From the NCBI GenBank assembly GCA_047632595.1, contig JBLIDK010000022.1:1-31119 (forward strand): a stretch of 31,119 nt of DNA, read 5' to 3'. A program made the position numbers and the translations under genes. This DNA is from JBLIDK01 sp047632595. Lineage in GTDB: Bacteria; Bacteroidota; Bacteroidia; Sphingobacteriales; Sphingobacteriaceae. The notes beneath the pieces are model-generated. The model was not told the DNA's origin, ran no database searches, and saw nothing but the letters and a program-made list of their open reading frames with translations. This document shows, in pieces, positions 5,825 to 14,900 of the stretch (position 1 is its first letter; the number at the start of each line of letters is the position of its first letter).

Positions 5825-6268
5825 ATGGCTAAAGAAGTAGAAGCTCTAGTAAAACTTCAAGTGCGAGGTGGACAAGCAAATCCAGCTCCCCCGATTGGAC
5901 CAGCATTAGGTGCAAAGGGATTGAATATTATGGATTTTTGTAAGCAGTTTAATGCAAGAACCCAAGAGAAACAAGGTAAAGTGTTACCAGTAATTATTAC
6001 GGTTTATAAGGATAAAAGCTTTGATTTTATTATCAAAACACCTCCTGTTGCCTCTCAATTACTTGAGGTATCTAAACTTAAAGGTGGTTCTGGTGAACCA
6101 AACCGTAAAAAAGTTGCTTCAGTATCATGGGACCAAGTTAAAGGAATTGCGGAAGCAAAAATGCCAGATTTAAATGCATTTTCTGTAGAATCGGCAATGA
6201 GAATGGTTGCAGGTACTGCAAGAAGCATGGGAATAAGAGTTAAAGGCACAGCTCCCTGGGAAGCATAG
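5825..6268 (+). CDS. rplK: Large ribosomal subunit protein uL11
   Basis: A 147-residue L11. The N-terminal domain shows VKLQVRGGQANPAPPIGPAL with the conserved proline pairs and LGAKGLNIMDFCKQFN. The C-terminal RNA-binding domain ends SMGIRVKGTAPWEA. L11 binds the GTPase-associated centre of 23S rRNA. The stop of nusG is two bases upstream, indicating translational coupling. Confidence 0.98.
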   Translation: MAKEVEALVKLQVRGGQANPAPPIGPALGAKGLNIMDFCKQFNARTQEKQGKVLPVIITVYKDKSFDFIIKTPPVASQLLEVSKLKGGSGEPNRKKVASVSWDQVKGIAEAKMPDLNAFSVESAMRMVAGTARSMGIRVKGTAPWEA

Positions 6269-6272
6269 TGTA

Positions 6273-6287
6273 TACAATTACATTGTA
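6273..6287 (+). promoter_or_regulatory. Small hairpin before rplA start
   Basis: TACAAT, loop TAC, ATTGTA: a perfect 6-bp stem ending 11 bases before the TTG start of rplA. It fills the only gap between rplK and rplA. It may influence start-site accessibility or L1 feedback; no direct support. Confidence 0.4.
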
Positions 6288-6298
6288 AATAAAAAGTT

Positions 6299-6997
6299 TT
6301 GGCAACAATAGCAAAAAAGAGAAAAGAGGCACTATCAAAATTAGAAGCAGAAAAAGCGTACAGCTTAGCTGAAGCTTCTGCATTGATAAAAGAAGTGTCT
6401 AATACGAAATTCGATTCATCTGTAGATATCAGTGTTCGATTAGGTGTAGATCCACGTAAAGCTAACGAAATGGTTAGAGGTACTGTAGCTCTTCCTCATG
6501 GTACAGGTAAAGACTTAACCGTTTTAGTTTTCTGTAACCCTGATAAAGAACAAGAAGCCAAAGACAATGGCGCTGATTACGTAGGAATGGATGAATTTAT
6601 TGATAAGATCTCAAAAGGGTGGACTGATTTTGATGTTGTAATCGCTCAGCCATCTGTAATGGGTAAGATTGGTAAATTAGGACGAGTTTTAGGACCAAGA
6701 AACCTAATGCCTAACCCTAAGTCTGGTACTGTAACTGACGAAGTTGGAAAAGCAGTAACAGAAGTTAAAGCGGGTAAAATCGACTTTAAGGTTGATAAAA
6801 CTGGTATTATTCACGCTTCAGTAGCAAAAGTATCATTCGATGCTCAGAAAATTGAAGAGAATACAAGAGAATTACTAAATACAATTGCAAAATTAAAGCC
6901 TTCATCAAGTAAGGGTACTTATTTCAAATCTATTTATTTATCAAGTACTATGAGTCCTTCGGTAAAAGTAGATAGACAAGCATTTGCAGTAGTTTAA
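6299..6997 (+). CDS. rplA: Large ribosomal subunit protein uL1
   Basis: A 232-residue L1, normal length. Recognised from KKRKEALSKLEAEKAYSLAEA, LGVDPRKANEMVRGTVALPHG, GKLGRVLGPRNLMPNPKSGT and the C-terminal region near KGTYFKSIYLSST. It forms the L1 stalk. The start is a TTG at 6299, giving MATIAKKRKEAL, which matches the family N-terminus; the next Met is too far inside. There is no SD. The first 16 bases nearly match those of rpoB. rplJ follows 17 bases downstream. Confidence 0.97.
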   Translation: MATIAKKRKEALSKLEAEKAYSLAEASALIKEVSNTKFDSSVDISVRLGVDPRKANEMVRGTVALPHGTGKDLTVLVFCNPDKEQEAKDNGADYVGMDEFIDKISKGWTDFDVVIAQPSVMGKIGKLGRVLGPRNLMPNPKSGTVTDEVGKAVTEVKAGKIDFKVDKTGIIHASVAKVSFDAQKIEENTRELLNTIAKLKPSSSKGTYFKSIYLSSTMSPSVKVDRQAFAVV

Positions 6998-7014
6998 TAG
7001 GAAGGAAATTTAAT

Positions 7015-7536
7015 ATGACGAAGGAAGAAAAAATACAAGAAGTACAATCACTTAACGAACAGTTAAAGGGTTCTGCATGCTTCTACCTTACAGATACTTC
7101 AGCATTGTCTGTAGAGCAAGTAAGTAAAATTCGTAGAGAATGTTTTGATCAAGGTGTGCAATTAAGAGTTGCAAAAAACACGTTGTTAAAAAGAGCTTTA
7201 ATGGACATGGATGGCGATTTTGCTGAAATGTGGGATAGCTTAAAAGGTCCTACTTCCATTATGTTTTCAAACACTGGTAATTTACCAGCAAGAGTTATAA
7301 AGGAATTACGTAAGAAATTTCCTAAGCCAATTTTGAAAGCGGCTTACATTGAAGAATCTATTTATTTAGGAGACGAAAGCTTAGAAATGCTTGTGAATCT
7401 TAAATCGAAAGAAGAACTTATCGCAGAAATTATTGCATTGCTTCAATCTCCTGCGAAGAACGTTGTTTCCGCACTACAAAGTGGTGGAAATAAACTTTCC
7501 GGGCTAGTAAAAGCTCTGGGAGAGAGAGAAGCATAA
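7015..7536 (+). CDS. rplJ: Large ribosomal subunit protein uL10
   Basis: A 173-residue L10. Motifs: MTKEEKIQEVQSLNEQL, FYLTDTSALSVEQVSKIRR, VAKNTLLKRAL and KGPTSIMFSN. The C-terminal helix (ALLQSPAKNVVSALQSGGNK) is where L7/L12 dimers dock. A weak purine-rich GGAAGGAAAT lies before the ATG. The 17-base gap after rplA leaves no room for a large L10-binding leader, so autoregulation, if any, must use RNA inside the rplA end. Confidence 0.97.
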   Translation: MTKEEKIQEVQSLNEQLKGSACFYLTDTSALSVEQVSKIRRECFDQGVQLRVAKNTLLKRALMDMDGDFAEMWDSLKGPTSIMFSNTGNLPARVIKELRKKFPKPILKAAYIEESIYLGDESLEMLVNLKSKEELIAEIIALLQSPAKNVVSALQSGGNKLSGLVKALGEREA

Positions 7537-7586
7537 AAACAAACTATTAGAATAATAATAAATTAAATACTTTAAAATTAAATACA

Positions 7587-7967
7587 ATGGCTGATTTAAA
7601 ATCATTCGCAGAACAATTAGTAAACTTAACCGTGAAAGAGGTTAATGAACTAGCAGCAATCCTTAAGGACGAACACGGAATCGAACCTGCTGCAGCAGCA
7701 CCTGTTATGGTAGCTGGTGGTGGCGGTGCTGATGCAGGCGCAGAAGCTGAAGAGAAAACTAGTTTTGATGTTATGCTTATTTCTGCAGGTGCATCTAAGT
7801 TAGGAGTTGTTAAATTAGTAAAAGAACTTACTGGTTTAGGACTTAAAGAAGCAAAAGAATTAGTTGACAATGCACCAAAAGCAGTAAAAGAAGGTGTAGA
7901 TAAAACTGAAGCTGAAGACATCAAGAAGAGATTAGACGAAGCAGGAGCTGAAGTAGAATTGAAGTAA
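7587..7967 (+). CDS. rplL: Large ribosomal subunit protein bL12 (L7/L12)
   Basis: A 126-residue L7/L12. The N-terminal dimerisation domain MADLKSFAEQLVNLTVKEV is followed by a flexible Ala/Gly hinge (about residues 36-55, AAAAPVMVAGGGG) and the C-terminal factor-binding domain FDVMLISAGASKLGVVKLV and GLGLKEAKELVDNAP. The protein is present in several copies on the stalk and recruits translation factors. A 50-base AT-rich gap without SD separates it from rplJ. Confidence 0.98.
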   Translation: MADLKSFAEQLVNLTVKEVNELAAILKDEHGIEPAAAAPVMVAGGGGADAGAEAEEKTSFDVMLISAGASKLGVVKLVKELTGLGLKEAKELVDNAPKAVKEGVDKTEAEDIKKRLDEAGAEVELK

Positions 7968-7971
7968 TACT

Positions 7972-8048
7972 GCTATACGCACAGTTCAAACATATTGAAA
8001 CGACTTGTTTAGACCCTGCTTACGGTAGGGTCTAATGTCGTATATAGC
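7972..8048 (+). promoter_or_regulatory. Long nested stem-loop between rplL and rpoB
   Basis: The central stem TTAGACCCT (8009-8017) / AGGGTCTAA (8027-8035) is perfect. Outside it ACGAC (8000-8004) pairs with GTCGT (8037-8041), and GCTATACG (7972-7979) faces CGTATATAGC (8039-8048). The outermost and middle helices share bases 8039-8041, so they are partly alternative. No U-tract follows. The position matches the rplL-rpoB attenuator/RNase III site of E. coli, so it may set the ratio of ribosomal protein to polymerase expression. Confidence 0.65.
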
Positions 8049-8081
8049 TAACTATTTGTTTACTTTTCAACTTCTAAAGAT

Positions 8082-11000
8082 TTGGCAACAACAGCAATTA
8101 CGTCTAAACCGACATCAAACAGTAACGAAAAAAGGATATCTTTTGCAACAACGCAAAGCATATTAGATTATCCTGACTTCCTGGATATCCAGGTAGGTTC
8201 ATTTCAAGATTTTTTCCAATTAGAAACCACGGCGGAAAACCGTGAACAGGAAGGTCTTTTTAAAGTTTTTAGTGAAAATTTCCCTATCTCAGATAGTCGA
8301 AATATATTTTTACTAGAATTTCTAGATTATTATGTAGATCCACCAAAATACTCAATGGATGAGTGTATTGATCGTGGTCTAACATATAGTGTTCCACTTA
8401 AAGCAAAATTACGTTTATCATGTAATGATGCGGAACATGAAGATTTCGAAACAATTGTACAGGATGTGTACTTAGGTACTATCCCTTACATGACTCCAAA
8501 AGGTACATTTATTATAAATGGTGCAGAAAGAGTTATCGTTTCGCAATTACATAGATCTCCAGGTGTATTTTTCGGTCAAAGCCGTCACGCTAATGGAACT
8601 CGATTGTATTCTGCACGTGTAATTCCTTTTAAAGGATCATGGATAGAATTTGCAACTGACGTTAACCACGTGATGTATGCATATATTGACAGAAAGAAAA
8701 AATTTCCGGTAACCACATTACTACGAGCCATTGGGTATGACGGTGATAAGGATATTCTAGAAATTTTTGACCTTGCAGATGAAGTTAAGGTTACGAAATC
8801 AACTATTAAAAAATATGTTGGTCGTAAACTTGCAGCAAGAGTTCTAAGAAAATGGACAGAAGATTTCGTTGATGAAGATACTGGTGAAGTAGTTTCTATT
8901 GATAGAAATGAAGTAGTTCTTGAAAGAGATACGATTATCGAAGACGAGCATTTAGAGTTGATATTTGAAGCAGATGTAAAGACTATTATCTTAACTAAAG
9001 ATGATGCTAACACATTTGATTACTCAATTATCTACAATACGCTTCAAAAAGATACTTCAAACTCTGAAAAAGAAGCGGTTGAACACATTTACCGTCAATT
9101 ACGTAATGCAGATCCACCAGATGAGGAAACTGCACGTGGTATTATCGATAGATTATTCTTCTCGGATAAACGTTATGATTTAGGTGAAGTAGGTCGTCAT
9201 AGACTTAACCGTAAGCTAAAACTTGATGTAGATATTAATCAACGTGTTTTAAGTAAAGCTGATATTATTAATATCGTTAAATACTTAATCAAGTTAATTA
9301 ACTCACAAGCTGAAGTTGATGATATTGATCACTTGAGTAATAGAAGGGTTAGAACTGTTGGAGAACAATTGTACTCTCAATTTGGTGTAGGTTTAGCAAG
9401 AATGGCTCGTACCATTCGTGAGAGAATGAATATTCGTGATAACGAAGTATTTACTCCAACCGACCTTATCAATGCAAGAACACTTTCTTCAGTGATAAAC
9501 TCATTTTTTGGTACCAACCAACTTTCTCAGTTTATGGATCAAACCAATCCACTAGCTGAAATTACGCACAAAAGAAGATTATCAGCTTTAGGGCCCGGTG
9601 GTTTATCTAGAGAACGTGCTGGTTTCGAGGTTCGTGATGTTCATTATACTCACTACGGTAGGTTATGTACAATCGAAACTCCTGAAGGTCCAAACATTGG
9701 TCTTATTTCTTCACTTTGTGTGTATGCGAAAATCAATAAATTAGGTTTTATTGAAACTCCTTACATGAAGGTAGAAGATGGTAAAGTAGACATGAAAGAT
9801 GGTCTTATTTACTTAAGTGCTGAAGAAGAAGACAAGAAAACAATCGCGCAAGCAAATGCTGCAGTAAGTGAAAATGGAACCTTTACTACCGATAGAGTAA
9901 AAGCTAGGTATGAAGGTGACTTCCCAATTGTTGAGCCTAAACAGCTTGATTTAATGGATGTTGCTCCAAATCAAATTACTTCAATTGCTGCCTCTTTAAT
10001 TCCATTTTTGGAGCATGATGATGCAAACAGAGCCCTGATGGGATCGAACATGCAGCGTCAAGCAGTTCCATTAATGCGTCCACAAGCACCAATTGTTGGT
10101 ACAGGACTAGAGCAAAGAGTTGCGCAAGATTCAAGAGTTTTAATTAACGCTGAAGGAAATGGTGTTGTAGAATATGTTGATGCTGAAAAGATCACTATTC
10201 GTTACACTCGTTCTGATGAAGATAAGTTATTAAGCTTTGATGAAGATATTAAGAGTTATATCCTAACTAAATTCAAGCGTACTAACCAAGGTACTTGCAT
10301 GAACTTAAAGCCAATTGTTAAAAAAGGCGAAAAAGTTCTTAAAGGTCAAGTTCTTTGTGAAGGATATGCTACTGAAGGTGGTGAGTTAGCACTAGGTAGA
10401 AACCTAAAAGTTGCTTTCATGCCTTGGAAGGGTTATAACTTTGAGGATGCAATCGTAATTTCTGAAAACGTTGTTCGTAATGATGTGTTTACATCTATTC
10501 ACATTGACGAATACGAGTTAGAAGTTAGAGACACGAAGCGTGGAGAAGAGGAATTAACTTCTGATATTCCTAACGTAAGTGAAGAAGCAACCAAAAACTT
10601 AGATGAAAACGGAGTAATTCGTGTAGGTGCTGAAGTAAAAGAAGGAGATATTATAATTGGTAAGATTACTCCAAAAGGAGAATCAGATCCAACTCCTGAA
10701 GAAAAACTTTTACGTGCAATTTTCGGAGATAAAGCAGGTGATGTAAAAGATGCATCGCTTAAAGTTTCTCCTTCTGTGACTGGTGTAGTAGTTAATACTA
10801 AACTTTTCTCTAGAGCGAAAAAAGATAAAGCAACTAAAGATTCAGATAAAAAAGCAATTGAAAAGTTAGACGATGCTCACAACAGTGATCTTGGAGAACT
10901 TAAGAGAACGCTAATTGAGAAAATCTTTGCATTAGTGAATGGTAAAACCTCACAAGGTATTACAAATAGCTATGGTGAAATCTTAATCCCTAAAGGAATT

Positions 11001-11918
11001 AAGTTCTCTCAAAAGATTTTAGCTGAATTAGATTATACAGGTATCAATCCAAACGACTGGACAACGGATTCTGAACTTAACAGTAAGATTCATGTGTTAT
11101 TACACAACTACGGAATTAGATATAATTCTGCATTAGGAACTTACAAGAGAGAGAAGTTTGCGATCAGCGTTGGAGATGAACTTCCAACAGGAATCTTACA
11201 ACTTGCAAAAGTATATCTTGCTAAAAAGCGTAAGCTTAAAGTAGGTGATAAGATGGCTGGACGTCACGGTAACAAAGGTATTGTTGCAAAAATCGTTCGT
11301 CAAGAAGATATGCCATTCTTAGAAGATGGTACTCCTGTTGATATCGTTCTTAATCCATTAGGTGTTCCTTCAAGGATGAACCTAGGTCAAATTTATGAGA
11401 CCGTTTTAGGATGGGCAGGTGAGGTACTTGGAATGAAGTTCTCAACACCGATTTTTGATGGTGCTAGTTTAGATGAGGTTGAAAGCTATGTACAAAAAGC
11501 TAAGATTCCTTCATCAGGACAAACATATTTGCACGATGGAGAAACTGGGCAGCGCTTTGATCAACAGACTACAGTAGGTGTAATTTATATGCTTAAACTG
11601 AGTCACATGGTTGATGATAAGATGCACGCTAGGTCAATTGGGCCATACTCGTTAATTACGCAACAGCCATTAGGTGGTAAAGCCCAATTTGGGGGTCAGC
11701 GTTTTGGAGAGATGGAAGTTTGGGCACTGGAAGCATTCGGTGCAGCAAACATATTGCAGGAAATTCTAACCGTTAAGTCTGATGACGTTATCGGAAGAGC
11801 CAAAGCATATGAAACGATTGTTAAAGGTGAAAACCTTCCAACACCAGGTGTTCCTGAATCGTTCAATGTATTGGTACATGAACTGCGCGGCCTAGGGCTT
11901 GAAATAACTATGGATTAA
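8082..11918 (+). CDS. rpoB: RNA polymerase beta subunit
   Basis: A 1278-residue beta subunit, close to full length for Bacteroidota. Landmarks: KRISFATTQSILDYPDFLDIQ at the N-terminus, the rifampicin region around residues 475-510 (TNQLSQFMDQTNPLAEITHK), KMAGRHGNKGIVAKI, and a C-terminal clamp region with FGGQRFGEMEVWALEAFGA. Q483, D486, H496 and S501 correspond to E. coli 513, 516, 526 and 531 and carry the rifampicin-sensitive residues. The start is a TTG at 8082 (MATTAITSK); no in-frame ATG lies near. There is no SD. rpoC follows after 29 bases. Confidence 0.98.
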   Translation: MATTAITSKPTSNSNEKRISFATTQSILDYPDFLDIQVGSFQDFFQLETTAENREQEGLFKVFSENFPISDSRNIFLLEFLDYYVDPPKYSMDECIDRGLTYSVPLKAKLRLSCNDAEHEDFETIVQDVYLGTIPYMTPKGTFIINGAERVIVSQLHRSPGVFFGQSRHANGTRLYSARVIPFKGSWIEFATDVNHVMYAYIDRKKKFPVTTLLRAIGYDGDKDILEIFDLADEVKVTKSTIKKYVGRKLAARVLRKWTEDFVDEDTGEVVSIDRNEVVLERDTIIEDEHLELIFEADVKTIILTKDDANTFDYSIIYNTLQKDTSNSEKEAVEHIYRQLRNADPPDEETARGIIDRLFFSDKRYDLGEVGRHRLNRKLKLDVDINQRVLSKADIINIVKYLIKLINSQAEVDDIDHLSNRRVRTVGEQLYSQFGVGLARMARTIRERMNIRDNEVFTPTDLINARTLSSVINSFFGTNQLSQFMDQTNPLAEITHKRRLSALGPGGLSRERAGFEVRDVHYTHYGRLCTIETPEGPNIGLISSLCVYAKINKLGFIETPYMKVEDGKVDMKDGLIYLSAEEEDKKTIAQANAAVSENGTFTTDRVKARYEGDFPIVEPKQLDLMDVAPNQITSIAASLIPFLEHDDANRALMGSNMQRQAVPLMRPQAPIVGTGLEQRVAQDSRVLINAEGNGVVEYVDAEKITIRYTRSDEDKLLSFDEDIKSYILTKFKRTNQGTCMNLKPIVKKGEKVLKGQVLCEGYATEGGELALGRNLKVAFMPWKGYNFEDAIVISENVVRNDVFTSIHIDEYELEVRDTKRGEEELTSDIPNVSEEATKNLDENGVIRVGAEVKEGDIIIGKITPKGESDPTPEEKLLRAIFGDKAGDVKDASLKVSPSVTGVVVNTKLFSRAKKDKATKDSDKKAIEKLDDAHNSDLGELKRTLIEKIFALVNGKTSQGITNSYGEILIPKGIKFSQKILAELDYTGINPNDWTTDSELNSKIHVLLHNYGIRYNSALGTYKREKFAISVGDELPTGILQLAKVYLAKKRKLKVGDKMAGRHGNKGIVAKIVRQEDMPFLEDGTPVDIVLNPLGVPSRMNLGQIYETVLGWAGEVLGMKFSTPIFDGASLDEVESYVQKAKIPSSGQTYLHDGETGQRFDQQTTVGVIYMLKLSHMVDDKMHARSIGPYSLITQQPLGGKAQFGGQRFGEMEVWALEAFGAANILQEILTVKSDDVIGRAKAYETIVKGENLPTPGVPESFNVLVHELRGLGLEITMD

Positions 11919-11936
11919 TTAACCACCCATTATAAA

Positions 11937-11943
11937 CGGAGGT
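11937..11943 (+). promoter_or_regulatory. Clear Shine-Dalgarno of rpoC
   Basis: CGGAGGT ends four bases before the ATG at 11948. This is unusual in a window where tuf, nusG, rplK, rplA, rplL and rpoB show none. Confidence 0.7.
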
Positions 11944-11947
11944 ACAT

Positions 11948-14900
11948 ATGTCTTACAAAAAAGAGACGAAACTAAAAAGTAATTTTAAGAGCATAACCAT
12001 TAGTCTGGCATCACCAGAGGCCATTTTAGAAAGGTCTAGTGGAGAAGTGCTTAAACCAGAAACAATTAATTATAGAACCTATAAGCCTGAGATGGACGGT
12101 TTATTCTGTCAAAGAATATTCGGACCAGTTAAGGATTATGAGTGTCACTGTGGTAAATACAAGCGTATCCGTTATAAGGGTATTATTTGTGACCGTTGTG
12201 GTGTTGAGGTTACTGAGAAAAAAGTACGTAGAGAGCGTATGGGACACATCCAATTGGTTGTTCCTGTAGCGCATATCTGGTACTTCAAATCTCTACCTAA
12301 CAAAATCGGATATCTATTAGGTCTTCCAACTAAAAAGTTAGATTTAATTATTTATTACGAGCGTTATGTAGTTGTTCAAGCTGGTATTAAAGAAGGTGAT
12401 GGTATTTCATACCTTGATTTCTTAACAGAAGAAGAGTACTTGGAAATTTTGGATACCCTTCCAAAAGAAAACCAAATGCTTGATGATGCAGATCCAAACA
12501 AATTCATCGCTCTTATGGGTGCTGAAGCTTTGGAAGCGTTATTAATGCGTTTAGACTTAGACGATATGTCTTACAGTCTTCGTCATAAAGCAGATACTGA
12601 AACATCTCAACAGAGAAAAAACGAAGCGTTAAAACGTCTTCAAGTTGTTGAAGCTTTCCGTGACTCAAGAAAACGTAAAGAAAACCGTCCTGAGTGGATG
12701 ATAGTGAAAATTGTTCCGGTTATACCACCAGAATTAAGACCACTAGTTCCTTTAGATGGTGGACGTTTTGCAACTTCTGATTTGAATGATCTTTACAGAA
12801 GAGTAATTATCAGAAACAATCGTTTAAAACGATTAATGGAGATTAAAGCTCCTGAAGTGATTCTTAGAAATGAGAAACGTATGCTTCAAGAAGCTGTGGA
12901 TTCATTATTTGATAACTCACGTAAGGTAAATGCTGTAAAAGCAGATGGTAACAGGCCATTAAAATCTTTAAGTGATATCCTAAAAGGTAAGCAAGGACGT
13001 TTCCGTCAAAACTTACTTGGTAAGAGGGTTGATTATTCAGCACGTTCAGTAATTGTTGTAGGACCAGAGCTTAAATTAAGCGAATGTGGTATTCCTAAAA
13101 ACATGGCTGCCGAGCTTTTCAAACCTTTTATCATTAGAAAGTTAATTGAAAGAGGAATTGTTAAAACGGTTAAATCTGCAAAGAAAATTGTTGACAAGAA
13201 AGAAGCAGTTGTTTGGGACATTTTAGAAAATGTACTAAAAGGACATCCTGTATTATTAAACAGGGCTCCAACGCTTCACAGGTTAGGTATCCAAGCATTT
13301 CAGCCAAAACTTATCGAAGGAAAAGCGATTCAGTTACACCCATTAGTGTGTACTGCATTTAATGCCGATTTCGATGGTGACCAAATGGCGGTTCACGTTC
13401 CTTTAGGAAACGCGGCTATTTTGGAGGCTCAAATGTTGATGCTTGCATCTCACAACATTCTTAACCCTGCAAATGGAACTCCAATTGCTGTACCTTCACA
13501 GGATATGGTTTTGGGTCTGTACTACTTATCGAAATCGAGAGTTACAGATAATGACATTACTGTTAAAGGTCAGTCTTTAGTATTCTATTCACCAGAGGAA
13601 GTGGAAATTGCTTATAACGAGCAAAAAGTAGACATGCATGCTAACATTAAAGTTCGTGCTACTTTCCATAGAGATGAAGTTGAGGTTACCGAGTTAATAG
13701 ATACTACAGTTGGTAGAGTGTTGTTTAACAAGCACGTACCAAGTGAGATAGGTTATATTAACGAAGTGTTAACTAAGAAATCTTTAAGAGATATTATTGG
13801 TAGAGTTGTAAAAGTTTGTGGTATTAGACGTGCTGCAGAATTCTTAGATGATATCAAGAGTCTTGGATTCGTAACTGCATTTAAAGGTGGTTTATCGTTT
13901 AACTTAAACGATTTAGGAATTCCTAAAGTTAAAGTTCAATTAATCGAAGAAGCTCGTGAAGAGGTTGCAGAGGTTTGGAATAACTATAACATGGGTTTCA
14001 TTACCAATAACGAACGTTATAACCAAATTATTGATATTTGGACTCGTACTAACACTAAATTAACGGACGATTTGATGGGCAAACTATCAACTGAACGTCA
14101 AGGATTTAATTCAGTGTATATGATGCTAGATTCTGGTGCAAGGGGTTCGAAAGAGCAAATTCGTCAGTTAGCAGGTATGAGGGGTCTAATGGCAAAACCA
14201 AAGAAATCTGGTTCTGCTGGTGAGATTATTGAAAACCCAATTCTATCGAACTTTAAAGAAGGTCTTTCTGTATTAGAGTACTTTATATCTACTCACGGTG
14301 CACGTAAAGGTCTTGCAGATACTGCGCTTAAAACGGCCGATGCGGGTTACTTAACTCGTCGTTTGGTTGATGTAGCACAGGATATGATTGTTGTACAATT
14401 TGATTGTGAAACATTAAGAGGTATAAAAACTACTTCGTTAAAAGATAACGAAGAAATAGTTGAGACTTTATATGAACGTATCTTAGGTAGAACTTCACTT
14501 CACGATGTTTACGATCCAATTAGCAATGAATTACTTGTAAGTAATGGACAAGAAATCACTGAGGAAATTGGTAAAGTTATCGAAGATAGTGCAGTTGAAG
14601 AAGTTGAAATACGTTCAGTATTAACCTGTGAAACTAGACAAGGAGTTTGTGCGAAATGTTATGGACGTAACCTTGCTTCAAACAGACCAGTTCAAATGGG
14701 AGAATCAGTTGGAGTTGTGGCAGCACAGTCAATTGGTGAACCAGGAACACAGCTTACACTACGTACATTCCACGTTGGGGGTACTGCAGCTAACATTGCA
14801 GCAGAATCTCAAATCAATGCCAAATTTGATGGTGTTATAGAAATGGAAGAAGTAAGAACGTGTAACCATAAGGTTGAAAACGGAATTACCAAGGTTGTTG

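Noticed and set aside
7547..7924. Minus-strand frame opposite rplL, rich in Ala and Ser
   Set aside because: It mirrors the Ala/Gly hinge of L7/L12 on the other strand and shows no start signal or family.
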